Part shown: positions 35,763 to 45,130 of the stretch, one piece after another
Layout of the letters: the number at the start of each line of letters is the position of its first letter
Numbering within the stretch: position 1 is the first letter of the stretch
Assembly (NCBI RefSeq): GCF_016862315.1
Contig: NZ_BOMS01000088.1
Span: forward strand, 89,843-153,842
From: Actinoplanes palleronii
Lineage (GTDB): Bacteria > Actinomycetota > Actinomycetes > Mycobacteriales > Micromonosporaceae
Reading direction: 5' to 3'
Length of the DNA: 64,000 bases
Notes under the pieces: generated by a model
What the model saw: only the letters and a program-made list of their open reading frames with translations
Told to the model about the DNA's origin: nothing
Databases searched by the model: none
Made by a program: the position numbers and the translations under genes

Positions 35763-37175
35763 ATGACGGAGACGACGATGCAGACGATTCCGGCCGCCCC
35801 GGCCGAGGAACTTTCCGGTGAGCTGGTCCGCTTGCGGGCCGCGCTGGTCGAGGAGAGAGTCGCTTCGGTACGGGCACTGGCCCGCGCCACCCGGCTGTCC
35901 CAGCTGGTGAACGCGCTCGGGCAGGTCGTCGACGTGGCCGAGGTGTTCGACCGCGCGGTGTGCGAGGTGGCCGAGCTGTTCGGCGCGGACATCGCCGCCG
36001 TGTTCACCGGGGAGGGGCGCCTGGTCGCCTCGTGGGGGCTCGGTGACACCCCGGACGCGAACCGCACCCCGGTGCGCGGCGCCCGGCTGCCCAGCACCGA
36101 GTCGCCGGTGGTGGCCGGGCCGGTCGCCGACTTCGAGGTGCCCGGGTGGCTGGCGGCCTACCAGCCCCGGCACCTGACCTGCGGGCTGCTGACGGTGCGC
36201 GACGAGAGCCCCGGTCACCTGCTGCTGGCCCGTCGCGCCGACATCGCTTTCGACAACGCCGACCTGCAAGAACTGGCCGCGGTGGTCAGCCGGATCTCGC
36301 TCGCGGTGGACAACGGGCGCCTTCATCGTCGTACCCAGGAGCAGTTGCGCCGCAGCCAGCAGCTGCATGAGGTGACCGCGGACCTGGCCCGGATCGAGGA
36401 TGTCGGTGAGGCCGCGCAGCGGCTCGCCGAAGCGGTGGTGACGCACGTGCCGGTCACCGGCGCCGCGGTCCATCAGGGTGACACGCCGGTCGGGCGGGCC
36501 GGCACCACCGTCTACCTGGACCGGCTGGTGCTGGGCCTCGGCGGTGACGCGGGCAGCTTCGGCACGCTGGTGATCGCCGGAGCGCCGGCGGCCGGGACCC
36601 TGGGCCGCACGTTCCTGGAGCACCTGGCCGAGGTCGGCGGGCTGGCGCTGGAGAAGGCGCTGCTGTTCCAGCGGATGCGCGAGCAGGCCGAGACCGACGC
36701 GCTGACCGGGCTGCCGAACCGGTCGCTGTTCCTGCAGCGGCTGACCACCGCGGTGCACCGCCGCCGCACCGGCGGCCGCGCGCTGAGCGTGCTCTTCGCC
36801 GACCTGGACGGGTTCAAGTCGGTCAACGACACGCACGGGCACGAGGCCGGTGACCTGCTGCTGACCCAGGTGGCCGGGCGGCTGCTCGGCGCGGTGGGTG
36901 ACGCGGGCACGTGCGCGCGCCTCGGCGGGGACGAGTTCGTGGTGCTCTGCGAGGGCGGTGACGCGCAGGCGGTCGCCGATCGGGTCCGCGAGGTGCTCGA
37001 CGAGCCGTTCGTGCTGGACATGCCGGACGGGCCGCTGCGGGTGCGGGTCGGCGGCAGCGTCGGGGTGGGCACCGCGGCGCCCGGCGAGTGCGACGCGGAC
37101 GTGCTGCTGCGCGACGCGGACGCCGCGATGTACACGACGAAACAGGCCCGCAAGGCGGCCGCCGCCATCGTGTAG
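35763..37175 (+). CDS. Diguanylate cyclase with GAF-like sensory region
   Basis: 470 residues. One GAF-like domain lies at about 45-190, a second weaker GAF-like region at about 200-305, and a GGDEF domain at 310-465. The active site is intact (LGGDEF at 387-392; DLDGFKSVNDTHGHEAGD). I do not see an RxxD inhibitory site five residues upstream, so product inhibition may be weak. It has no membrane segment and presumably makes c-di-GMP in the cytoplasm, in response to the FIST protein or to its own GAF ligands. Confidence 0.9.
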   Translation: MTETTMQTIPAAPAEELSGELVRLRAALVEERVASVRALARATRLSQLVNALGQVVDVAEVFDRAVCEVAELFGADIAAVFTGEGRLVASWGLGDTPDANRTPVRGARLPSTESPVVAGPVADFEVPGWLAAYQPRHLTCGLLTVRDESPGHLLLARRADIAFDNADLQELAAVVSRISLAVDNGRLHRRTQEQLRRSQQLHEVTADLARIEDVGEAAQRLAEAVVTHVPVTGAAVHQGDTPVGRAGTTVYLDRLVLGLGGDAGSFGTLVIAGAPAAGTLGRTFLEHLAEVGGLALEKALLFQRMREQAETDALTGLPNRSLFLQRLTTAVHRRRTGGRALSVLFADLDGFKSVNDTHGHEAGDLLLTQVAGRLLGAVGDAGTCARLGGDEFVVLCEGGDAQAVADRVREVLDEPFVLDMPDGPLRVRVGGSVGVGTAAPGECDADVLLRDADAAMYTTKQARKAAAAIV

Positions 37176-37185
37176 ACATGTGCTC

Positions 37186-40100
37186 GTGACGACAGAGGTG
37201 GTGTCGCTCGAGCAGGCCGTGCACACGGCGGTCGAGCAGGGACGTGCGGAACTGACCGTCCTGGAGGCCGTCACCGCCGAGCTGGCCGGTGCGTTCGCGC
37301 CGTCGCCGCCCGGCGCGGGCACCCGGCTCGACGCGTTCACCCGCGCGTTCCCGGCGCAGCTGCGCCGGCACCTCGACCGGGAGGGGGAGTCGCTCGGGTC
37401 GTTCAACATCGCGTTCTTCGGGCGTACCGGCGTCGGCAAGAGCACCCTGCTGTCGGCGTTCGGCCGCCTCGACGGCGAGTACGTGTCGCCGGGGGTCAGC
37501 GACTGGACCACCGAGGTGCGCCCGGTTGCGTGGCGCGACTGCCGGCTGTTCGACACCCCCGGGATCAACGGCTGGGGCCGTACCGAGAGCCGCGACCACC
37601 TCGAGGCCAAGGCGCGCGAGGCGGTCGAGATCGCCGACATCGTGCTGCTGTGCTTCGACAACCAGTCGCAGCAGGAGATGGAGTTCGCGAAGATCGCCGC
37701 GTGGATCCGCAGCCACGGCAAGCCGGCCGTGGCGGTGCTCAACGTGCGCAACCCGCGCTGGCGGCACCCGGCGAAGGTGCCCGCGGCCCGGCGCGCGAAC
37801 CTGTCCGCGTCGGTGCGCCAGCACACTGACAACATCCGCACCCAGCTCGTGCAGATCGGGTTGCCGGACACCCCGATCGTCGCGCTCCACAGCCGGCGGG
37901 CGCTGTTCGCCCGGGCCGCCACCCCGTTCCACGGGCCGGCCGAGCAGGACTTCCAGCACGAACGCGACCAGTTCGGGATCGACTACCTCGACCGCTGGTC
38001 GAACTTCCCGGCCCTGGAGCGCCTGATCGCCACCGCGATCGCCGAGGGCGGCGCCGAACTGCGGCTGGCCGCGCTGCGCGAGGACCTGCGGGCCCGCTGC
38101 CATCGTGGGGCCGGCGAGCTCGAGGACCTCGCGGCCGCGATCGCGCTGGACGCGGACGCCGCCGAACGCCAGGCCGAATCGCTGTTCGCCATGCTCGGCT
38201 ACCCGGAGGCCGACGCCGGCGACGAGGCGTCCAGCGCGGAGCTGGTCAGCGTGTCCGAGCAGGCGCGCGGGCGGCCGTACACGTCGCCGGTCAGCGGGGC
38301 GCTGGACCGGTTCGTCCGGCACCTGGCCGCCTCGCACCTGGCGAAGTGCCGGCGGCAGGCTAAGGCCGCCGCGGACGACCTGATCCGCACCGCGTTCGAC
38401 GACCACACCACGATCGACGAGGCGGCGTTCGCCGAGGCCGTTTTCGATCAGGAGGCCCTCGCGGCCGCGGCGCAGGCGGTCTGGGCCGATCGCCGGGCGT
38501 TCCTGCAGCGGGAGCTGGCCGTCGCGGTCGAGCATCGGAGCCTGGACAACGGACCGGCGGTCTCGCACGCGGCGACCATCCTCGGTGAGGAGGGCGGCGG
38601 CGTGGCCGGTGACGTGGTGCGGGGCACCGGCATCGCGGTCGGTGTGGGCGCCCTGGCGGTGCCGGCCGCGCTGGCCATGTTCTGGAACCCGGTGGGCTGG
38701 GTGATCGGCGCGACCGTCGCGGGGGTCGGGATCGCCGGGCAGATCCAGCAGCACTTCGGCCGCAAGATGACCCGCACCGCCGCCGAGCAGGCCGGCAAGG
38801 CGAGAGCGCAGGCCATCGCGGACTGCCATCGCGCGGTGGACCAGACGTTCGCCGACTACGAGCAGGCCCTGGTGCGGCACAGCCGGGCCGCGGCGTGGAC
38901 GGCGCTGGCGCCCGCGGTCGGGGAGTCGCTGAACGCCGCGATCGCACTGCGCACGGACGGCGCCCGCGCCGTCCAGCTGATCGGCAGCGTGCGAGCCTGC
39001 ACGGAGGCGATCACGGCGGCGCCTCCGGTGACCGACGTGCTGCTGCGCGCACAGCGCCGGATGGGCGAGTCGCCGGCCGCGGTGACCCGCACGCTGCTGG
39101 GCGAGGACTGGCTCGAGTCCGATCTCGATCACCCGGTGGCGCCGCTCGACCCCGCCGTGCCCGAGCGGTACGCCGCGCGCCGCGAGCAGGACCACCGGCG
39201 GCTGACCGATGCCTTCGCCGCGGCCTGGACCACCCCGCCCGCCGCTGGCATCCAGGCATGGCGCGCCGGCCTCGACGACGCGGCCGACGGCGACCCTGAG
39301 CTGGCCGCCATCGCGGCGACCTTCCGGCGTGTCGGCGCGGCACCACCGGCGCTGGCCGTGCTCGGTGACTACAACTCCGGCAAGTCGTCGCTGCTGCGCC
39401 GGATCGTGGTGGACAGCGGCGCGACGCCGCACACCGCGTTCGACATCCGCGCCTCGCCGGCGACCGCCGCCGCGCAGCACCACCCGTTCCCCGGCTTCAC
39501 GCTGGTGGACACCCCGGGCCTGCAGAGCGGGCACGCCGGGCACGACAGCGCCGCGCTGGCGGCGATCGCCGAGGCCGCGCTGGTGTTCGTCGTCGTGCAC
39601 ATCAACCTGCTGGTCGGGGACACCGCGATCCTGGAGGAGCTGTCGCGGGGCTCGGAGCTGGTCGCCGCGAAGGGCGCCCGGATGGTGTTCCTGGTCAACC
39701 GGTGCGACGAGCTGGGCGTCGACCCGCTGACCGCACCGGAGGCGTTCCTGCACCTGCAGGACCGCAAACGCGACGAGCTGCGGGCCGCGTTCGCCGCCCG
39801 CGGTGTCGACGTCGGGATCGACCGGATCCACTGCCTGGCCGGAGACCCGTACGGCCTGGTCGGCGCGGACGACACCGCCGGACCCGGCGACTTCGACGAG
39901 CACCGGCTGTGGGACGGCGTCTCCGCGCTGACCGGCACCCTGACCGAGCTGTCCGCCGACCAGCTGGCCGCGGCCGCCGCGTCGGCCGCCTTCGACGCCG
40001 CGGTCACCGGCCTCAAACGGCACCGGCACACCCTGGACCAGGAACGGGACGACGGCAGCACGGAGCTGCGCCGCTCCGAACCGGTGATCGCCACCCTGCG

Positions 40101-40932
40101 CGCCGCGATCGACGACGCCGTGGTCGTCGAGGAGTCGCTGCGCGAGGACGCCCGCCGGATGGTGGACCGCCACCTGGTGACGACGAAGTCCGCGGTCGCC
40201 GAACTCGACCGCAAGGACGCCAAGAAGCTGGAGAGCCTGGTCGCGTCGTGGTGGACCGCACCGCAGTTCGAAGCGGATCTGGAACGCTATCTCGCCGACG
40301 CGGCCCAGCGGCTGCAGGAGTGGCACAGCGACCACATCGCGGCGATCGGGCGGGAGATGCGCGCCGCCGCGTTCCAGGTGGCACCGGAGTTCGCCGCCGA
40401 GTTCAAGGCCCGCGGCACCGCCTGGTACGAGGAGGTGACCGAGGGCGCCGGCACCGTCGCGGGTGCCGCCGCACCGCTGGCGAAGGCGCTGGGCAACCGT
40501 GAGGCGATCTACGCGATCGGCAAGCAGCTCGGCCACAAGTTCAAACCGTGGGGCGCGGTCAAGGGCGGCACCACCGTGGCCCGGGCCTCGATCGTGCTCG
40601 CCGCGGTGGCGGCCGCCGTCGACGTCGCGGCGATGGTCACCGACCACAAGAACGCCGGCAAGCACCAGCACGAGCAGCAGGCAGCGGCCGAGGCGATCGA
40701 CGAGGCCGCCGCGCGGATCGTCGAGCAGATCATGCGCGGGGAGCAGGGCGAGGGCCCGGTCGGCTACCTCGACGCGCGGATCACCGAGCTGGCGGCCCTG
40801 CTCGACGGGCACCTCGACCGCACCGCGTCGATCAAAGAACGGATGGACGCGGCGGCAGCGCGGTCCGCGACGGCCGGCGCGTTGCTCGCCGCGGCGGACA
40901 CCGTGATCGGCACACCGGGAAGGAACACGTGA
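37186..40932 (+). CDS. Large dynamin-like protein with two GTPase domains
   Basis: 1248 residues from the GTG at 37186 (GTG at 37180 is also possible). The first GTPase has P-loop GRTGVGKS (79-86) and DTPG at 123-126. Two close hydrophobic stretches lie at about 480-515 (VPAALAMFWNPVGWVIGATVAGVGIAG), a likely membrane paddle. The second GTPase has GDYNSGKS (727-734), DTPGLQ at 775 and specificity motif NRCD at 838. A long helical region and a second hydrophobic stretch at about 1135-1152 follow. This two-headed layout is known from bacterial dynamin-like proteins that remodel membranes. The next gene overlaps it and encodes another GTPase. Confidence 0.82.
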   Translation: MTTEVVSLEQAVHTAVEQGRAELTVLEAVTAELAGAFAPSPPGAGTRLDAFTRAFPAQLRRHLDREGESLGSFNIAFFGRTGVGKSTLLSAFGRLDGEYVSPGVSDWTTEVRPVAWRDCRLFDTPGINGWGRTESRDHLEAKAREAVEIADIVLLCFDNQSQQEMEFAKIAAWIRSHGKPAVAVLNVRNPRWRHPAKVPAARRANLSASVRQHTDNIRTQLVQIGLPDTPIVALHSRRALFARAATPFHGPAEQDFQHERDQFGIDYLDRWSNFPALERLIATAIAEGGAELRLAALREDLRARCHRGAGELEDLAAAIALDADAAERQAESLFAMLGYPEADAGDEASSAELVSVSEQARGRPYTSPVSGALDRFVRHLAASHLAKCRRQAKAAADDLIRTAFDDHTTIDEAAFAEAVFDQEALAAAAQAVWADRRAFLQRELAVAVEHRSLDNGPAVSHAATILGEEGGGVAGDVVRGTGIAVGVGALAVPAALAMFWNPVGWVIGATVAGVGIAGQIQQHFGRKMTRTAAEQAGKARAQAIADCHRAVDQTFADYEQALVRHSRAAAWTALAPAVGESLNAAIALRTDGARAVQLIGSVRACTEAITAAPPVTDVLLRAQRRMGESPAAVTRTLLGEDWLESDLDHPVAPLDPAVPERYAARREQDHRRLTDAFAAAWTTPPAAGIQAWRAGLDDAADGDPELAAIAATFRRVGAAPPALAVLGDYNSGKSSLLRRIVVDSGATPHTAFDIRASPATAAAQHHPFPGFTLVDTPGLQSGHAGHDSAALAAIAEAALVFVVVHINLLVGDTAILEELSRGSELVAAKGARMVFLVNRCDELGVDPLTAPEAFLHLQDRKRDELRAAFAARGVDVGIDRIHCLAGDPYGLVGADDTAGPGDFDEHRLWDGVSALTGTLTELSADQLAAAAASAAFDAAVTGLKRHRHTLDQERDDGSTELRRSEPVIATLRAAIDDAVVVEESLREDARRMVDRHLVTTKSAVAELDRKDAKKLESLVASWWTAPQFEADLERYLADAAQRLQEWHSDHIAAIGREMRAAAFQVAPEFAAEFKARGTAWYEEVTEGAGTVAGAAAPLAKALGNREAIYAIGKQLGHKFKPWGAVKGGTTVARASIVLAAVAAAVDVAAMVTDHKNAGKHQHEQQAAAEAIDEAAARIVEQIMRGEQGEGPVGYLDARITELAALLDGHLDRTASIKERMDAAAARSATAGALLAAADTVIGTPGRNT

Positions 40933-42506
40933 GCATGGTCGACATCGAGGCGGTGCGGGACTGGCTGGGCCGGCTGCCCGGCGGATCCCTGGCCGGGCGG
41001 TACGCCGGCGACTGGGACGCGTTCGCGCGGCACGACCGGCCGGTGCTGACCCTGTTCGGGTCGTACGACACCGGCAAGAGCTCGCTGCTGCGCCGGCTGC
41101 TGGTCGACGCGGGCGGTGAGGTGCCCGGCTGGCTCACGATCAGCGCGCGCCACGAGACGTTCGAGGTCAACGACGCCGAGGTCGGCGGGTGCACGGTGCG
41201 CGACACCCCCGGGTTCGCGGTCGGCGCGTCCGACATGCGGGCGCAGAACAACGCGCGCCGGGCCCGGGCGGCGGTCGGGCTCACCGACGTCGGCATCGCG
41301 GTGCTGACGCCGCAGCTGGCGACCGCGGAACGTGACCTGCTGCAGCAGCTGGTCGCGCGGGGCTGGCCGGCCGGGACGATGTGGTTCGTCATCTCCCGCT
41401 TCGACGAGGCCGGCGCCGACCCGGAGTACGGCCTCGCGGCGTACCGGGACCTGGCCGCCCGCAAGGTCGGCGAGTTGCGGGAGATGTTCGCGCTCGACGA
41501 GCGGGTGCCGGTCTTCGTCGTGGCGCAGGACCCGTTCCAGAGCGCCGGCCCGGACACCGGGCTGGACCGCGACACCTGGGACGAGTTCCGCGGCTGGGAC
41601 GGCATGGACGCGCTGACGGACGCCGTCGCGGCGGTGTCGCCGTCGGCGCTGCCCGGCTGGCGGCAGGCGGCCGGGCAGCGCTACTGGAGCGTGGTCCTGG
41701 ACGACACCGTGACCGAGCTGCGCCGGCAGCTGGCCGACTACACCGCCCAGGCCGAGGTCGCCGCGGGCGGTGTCGCGCGCCGCGACGGCTGGCAAAGCGA
41801 ACTCGACACCCTCGACCGGGCCGCGCACGCCGGGCTCGACGGCCTGGTCGAGGAGGTGATGCGCCGCTCGTGGGCGCCCGGCGCCGGCGCCGCCGAGCTG
41901 CAGGCCGAGATCCAGCGCACCCTCGACGAGTGGTTCACCCAGCACGACGTGCGCCTGCAACGGCTGCGGGCCTCGATCCGCAAGGCCAAGGAACGTGAGC
42001 GCGCCCGGCCGTCCTGGGCCGGGTTCGCGTCGCTGGCCGCGACCCTGCGCGCCGAACCGGAGCCCGGGGCGGCCGGGCCCGGGTCCGGCGCTGTGGCCGG
42101 GCATCTGGAGCAGGTCGGGACGATGCTGATCGGCGCGTTGAAGGCGGTGAACGACGTGGCGGCCACCGGCCGCAAGACCCGGGTGGTGACGGTGGCGCAG
42201 GGCTGGGGCCGGCACGTCGGCACTGCCGAGGCCGTGTTGCCGCTCGCCGTCTACCTGGCGAAGGTCGTCGACGACCGGCGCGCCGGCCAGGCGCGCCAGA
42301 GCCAGGACCGGGCCGCGATGGAGCAGCGCCAGCAGGTCGTCGACGAGGCCACCCGGCACGCCCGCGACGCCTGGCAGCCGTTCGTCGACGCGGTCCGCGA
42401 CGAGATCGTCGCCGAGACCGCCGACCAGGTCGACCTGGACGCGAGCCTGCGCGAACTCGTCGGGCAGCTGCAGCAGGCCGTGGCCGAGGGCGAGAGCCTG
42501 CGCTGA
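40929..42506 (+). CDS. Dynamin-like GTPase, partner of the two-headed GTPase
   Basis: 525 residues. A GTG at 40929 overlaps the previous stop and has GGAAGGAAC just upstream; an ATG at 40935 is the alternative. P-loop GSYDTGKS (44-51), switch II DTPG at 92-95, and a specificity-like SRFDEAG. Long coiled helices (about 245-390) and Arg/Glu-rich stretches follow, with a modest hydrophobic segment near 415-440. Co-translation with the upstream dynamin suggests a hetero-complex, as with the paired DynA/DynB-type proteins of Streptomyces. That assignment is inference. Confidence 0.8.
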   Translation: MSMVDIEAVRDWLGRLPGGSLAGRYAGDWDAFARHDRPVLTLFGSYDTGKSSLLRRLLVDAGGEVPGWLTISARHETFEVNDAEVGGCTVRDTPGFAVGASDMRAQNNARRARAAVGLTDVGIAVLTPQLATAERDLLQQLVARGWPAGTMWFVISRFDEAGADPEYGLAAYRDLAARKVGELREMFALDERVPVFVVAQDPFQSAGPDTGLDRDTWDEFRGWDGMDALTDAVAAVSPSALPGWRQAAGQRYWSVVLDDTVTELRRQLADYTAQAEVAAGGVARRDGWQSELDTLDRAAHAGLDGLVEEVMRRSWAPGAGAAELQAEIQRTLDEWFTQHDVRLQRLRASIRKAKERERARPSWAGFASLAATLRAEPEPGAAGPGSGAVAGHLEQVGTMLIGALKAVNDVAATGRKTRVVTVAQGWGRHVGTAEAVLPLAVYLAKVVDDRRAGQARQSQDRAAMEQRQQVVDEATRHARDAWQPFVDAVRDEIVAETADQVDLDASLRELVGQLQQAVAEGESLR

Positions 42507-42544
42507 GCGGACTGCCGGAACCCGGACAGACCTGTTCCATCGTG

Positions 42545-42595
42545 GACTCCCCGGGGTATCGTCGCCGGTAAATGCGTCGGCCCCGGTGGGGAGTC
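42545..42595 (+). promoter_or_regulatory. Leader hairpin covering the ribosome binding site of the ABC operon
   Basis: GACTCCCCGGGG (42545-42556) can pair with CCCCGGTGGGGAGTC (42581-42595), with one small bulge and a 24-base loop. The right arm contains the GGTGGGGAG ribosome binding site of the gene at 42602. Pairing would hide that site, so this may be a translation switch. No known riboswitch consensus is recognised in it. Confidence 0.45.
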
Positions 42596-42601
42596 TTTCC
42601 G

Positions 42602-43579
42602 ATGAGGCGTGTCTGTGCCGCGTTCCTGGTCATCATCCTGCTGCTCACCGGCTGCGGCGACTCCGGTGGTGGCTCGTCCTCCGGTGACAAGGTCACCTAT
42701 CTGACCGCGTTCGGCGCGGTCGGCCGGGACGCCTTCGCCTGGGTGGCGCAGGAGAAGGGTTACTTCCGTGACGCCGGGCTCGACGTCACCATCCGGCTCG
42801 GCGCGGCCACCGGCGAGAACCTGAAGGTCCTCGCGGCCGGGCAGGCCCAGTTCGCCAACCTCGACCTGACCGGCACCTGGATCCTGGCCGGCAAGGGGGA
42901 GTACCCGGACGTCCGCGCGATCGCCGCGATCCACCAGCAGACCCTCGTCTCGATCGTCTCGCTGGCCGGCGCCGGGATCACCACGCCGAAGGACCTGGAA
43001 GGCCGGAAACTGGGCGCGGCGACCGGTTCGGTCAACCAGTTGCTGTTCCCGGCGTACGCGAAACTCGCCGGTGTCGACCAGGCCCGGGTGACGTGGGTCA
43101 ACGCGCCACCCGCGCAGCTGCCGGCGCTGCTGGCCAGCAACCGGGTGGACGCGCTGAGCACGTTCCTGATCGGCGCGAAGGGCCTGGAGAAGGCGGCCGG
43201 CGGCAAGAAGGCCGTGGTGCTGCCGTACAGCGCGTACCTGCCGGAGCTGTTCGGCAACGGGCTGATCGCCCCGCTCGCGATCACCCGCGACCAGCCCGAC
43301 CTGGCCCGGCGGTTCCGCGACGCCGCGCTCAAAGGCCTGGCGTACACCATGGAGCATCCCCAGGAAGCCGCCGAGATCATGAAGAAGGCGCAGCCCGCCG
43401 CGGACATCACCGCCGCGGTCGGCGAGATCACCCTGATGGCGCCGTACGTGAAGACCTCCGGCGTCATCGACCGCCAGCGGGTCGCCGCCGAGATCGACAC
43501 CCTGCAGAAGAACGGCCTGATCCCGCCGGGGCTGACCCCGGACACCGCCGTCGACTTCGCCCTCGCCCCGGCGGGCTGA
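42602..43579 (+). CDS. ABC transporter substrate-binding lipoprotein (NMT1/SsuA-like)
   Basis: 325 residues from the ATG at 42602 (GGGGAG upstream; 42572 is a weaker alternative). The lipoprotein signal ends in LLTGCG, so Cys is lipidated and the protein sits on the outer face of the membrane. The fold is NMT1/periplasmic-binding type 2 as in nitrate, sulfonate and pyrimidine-precursor binders (EKGYFRDAGLDVTIRLG, GQAQFANLDLTG, DLEGRKLGAATGS, LLASNRVDALSTF). The ligand is not predictable. It is first of four overlapping or tightly spaced genes. Confidence 0.87.
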   Translation: MRRVCAAFLVIILLLTGCGDSGGGSSSGDKVTYLTAFGAVGRDAFAWVAQEKGYFRDAGLDVTIRLGAATGENLKVLAAGQAQFANLDLTGTWILAGKGEYPDVRAIAAIHQQTLVSIVSLAGAGITTPKDLEGRKLGAATGSVNQLLFPAYAKLAGVDQARVTWVNAPPAQLPALLASNRVDALSTFLIGAKGLEKAAGGKKAVVLPYSAYLPELFGNGLIAPLAITRDQPDLARRFRDAALKGLAYTMEHPQEAAEIMKKAQPAADITAAVGEITLMAPYVKTSGVIDRQRVAAEIDTLQKNGLIPPGLTPDTAVDFALAPAG

Positions 43580-43583
43580 CCCG

Positions 43584-44378
43584 ATGACCGCCCGCGCCAG
43601 CTACTCGTTCGACAACGACGACCCGGTCGCGGCCGGCCGGCACCGGCTGCTCGCCGCGGTGCTCGACCCGTTCACCGTCGAACGGCTCACCGCGCTCGAC
43701 GACCTCACCGGGCGGCGCTGCCTGGAGGTCGGCGCCGGCGGCGGCAGCATCGCGGCCTGGCTCGCCGAGCGCACCGGACCGGCCGGTACGGTGCTGGCCA
43801 CCGACCTCAACCCGCGCCACCTGTCCACCAGCGGCGGCTACGCGGTGCTGCGCCACGACCTGACCACCGAGGACGTGCCGCAGCCGCCGTGGGACCTGAT
43901 CCACGCCCGGCTGGTGCTGTCCCACCTGCCCGGCCGCGCCGACGTGCTGACCCGGCTGGTCGCCGCGCTCGCCCCGGGCGGGACGCTGCTGATCGAGGAG
44001 TGGGTGTCGGCGTATCGCGGCCTGGTGCTGGCCGCCCCGGACCCGCAGACGGCGGCGCTGGTCGAGCGCTACCACGACACCCTGGTCGGCCGGCTGCTGC
44101 CGGGCAACGGCGGTGACCCCGGCTGGGGTGCGACCGCGCACGCCGCGCTGCTGGCGGCCGGGCTCACCGGTGTGCACACCGAGATCCGGGCCTCGTCCTG
44201 GCCGGGCGGCACCGCCGGCGCCCGGCTGATCGCGGCGAACATCGCCCAGCTGCGCGCCGGGTTCCGTGACGCCGGGTTCACCGACGAGGAGCTGGACCGG
44301 CTCAGCGCGCTGGCCGAGGATCCGCGCCTGGTGATCCGCGGGCACTTCACCTACGCCGTGGCCGGCCGCCGCCGGTGA
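43584..44378 (+). CDS. SAM-dependent class I methyltransferase embedded in the ABC operon
   Basis: 264 residues with a Rossmann-type SAM fold: motif I CLEVGAGGGSIAAWLAERTG, motif II ATDLNPRHL, motif III LIHARLVLSHLPGRADVL, then GGTLLIEEWV. It starts 4 bases after the binding-protein stop and its own stop overlaps the permease start (GTGA). That position implies it acts on the transported compound or a product, an unusual companion for a nutrient ABC system. Substrate unknown. Confidence 0.85.
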   Translation: MTARASYSFDNDDPVAAGRHRLLAAVLDPFTVERLTALDDLTGRRCLEVGAGGGSIAAWLAERTGPAGTVLATDLNPRHLSTSGGYAVLRHDLTTEDVPQPPWDLIHARLVLSHLPGRADVLTRLVAALAPGGTLLIEEWVSAYRGLVLAAPDPQTAALVERYHDTLVGRLLPGNGGDPGWGATAHAALLAAGLTGVHTEIRASSWPGGTAGARLIAANIAQLRAGFRDAGFTDEELDRLSALAEDPRLVIRGHFTYAVAGRRR

Positions 44379-45130
44379 ACGCGTCCCGCCCGGTGCTGCC
44401 GGTCGCCGGCGCGCTCGCCGCGATCGGGATCTGGTGGGGCGCCACCGCGGTGTTCGGCATCCGCCCGCTGTTCCTGCCCGCCCCACCCGACGTGGTGGCG
44501 GCGTTCCGCGCCCAGCCCGGCTACCTGCTGTGCGAGACCGGCGCCACGCTGCTCGAGACGGTCACCGGGTTCGGCCTGGCCGTGCTGCTCGGCCTGCTGA
44601 TCGCGGTCACGCTGACCGCCTCGCGCACCCTGGAACGGGCCGCCCTGCCGGTGCTGGTCGCGCTGAACTCGGTGCCGAAGGTCGCGGTCGCCCCGCTGCT
44701 GGTGGTGTGGCTCGGCTTCGGCCCGCGCCCCAAGGTCGTCCTGGTGCTGCTGATCTGCGTGTTCCCGATCGTGGTGGCGACGATGGCCGGGCTCACCTCG
44801 ACACCGTCCGAGCTCGGCGAGCTGAGCCGGTCACTGTCCGCCTCGGCGTGGCAGACGTACGTCAAGATCCGCCTGCCGTGGGCGCTGCCGCAGGTGTTCA
44901 CCGGCCTGAAGGTCGCGGTCTCGCTCGCGGTGATCGGCGCGGTGGTCGCGGAGATCAGCAACCCGAGCGGCGGGCTCGGCGCGGTCGTGGTGCTCTCCGG
45001 CATGTCGTTCGACACCCCGCTCGCGTTCGCCGCGATCGTGCTGCTCGCGCTGCTCAGCACCGCGCTGTTCTACCTGGTGGTGGCGGTGGAACGGCTGCTT
45101 GTGCCGTGGGCGCGGGCGATTGCCGGATGA
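44375..45130 (+). CDS. ABC transporter permease (SsuC/TauC-like)
   Basis: 251 residues, about six membrane helices. The EAA-type loop reads STPSELGELSRSLSASAWQTYVKIRLPWALPQVFTGLKV, as in BPD_transp_1 permeases of nitrate/sulfonate/taurine importers. The GTG start overlaps the methyltransferase stop. It forms the membrane channel with the ATPase encoded next. Confidence 0.9.
   Translation: MNASRPVLPVAGALAAIGIWWGATAVFGIRPLFLPAPPDVVAAFRAQPGYLLCETGATLLETVTGFGLAVLLGLLIAVTLTASRTLERAALPVLVALNSVPKVAVAPLLVVWLGFGPRPKVVLVLLICVFPIVVATMAGLTSTPSELGELSRSLSASAWQTYVKIRLPWALPQVFTGLKVAVSLAVIGAVVAEISNPSGGLGAVVVLSGMSFDTPLAFAAIVLLALLSTALFYLVVAVERLLVPWARAIAG

Noticed and set aside
36823..40812. A minus-strand open frame of 1329 codons antisense to the GTPase gene
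   Set aside because: It is a GC-bias shadow: low-complexity Arg/Gly/Val/Asp composition, no domain, and the plus strand carries two full GTPase motif sets.
42545..42602. TPP or other known riboswitch in the leader of the ABC operon
   Set aside because: The conserved core sequences of known classes are missing; only a simple hairpin over the ribosome binding site is visible.
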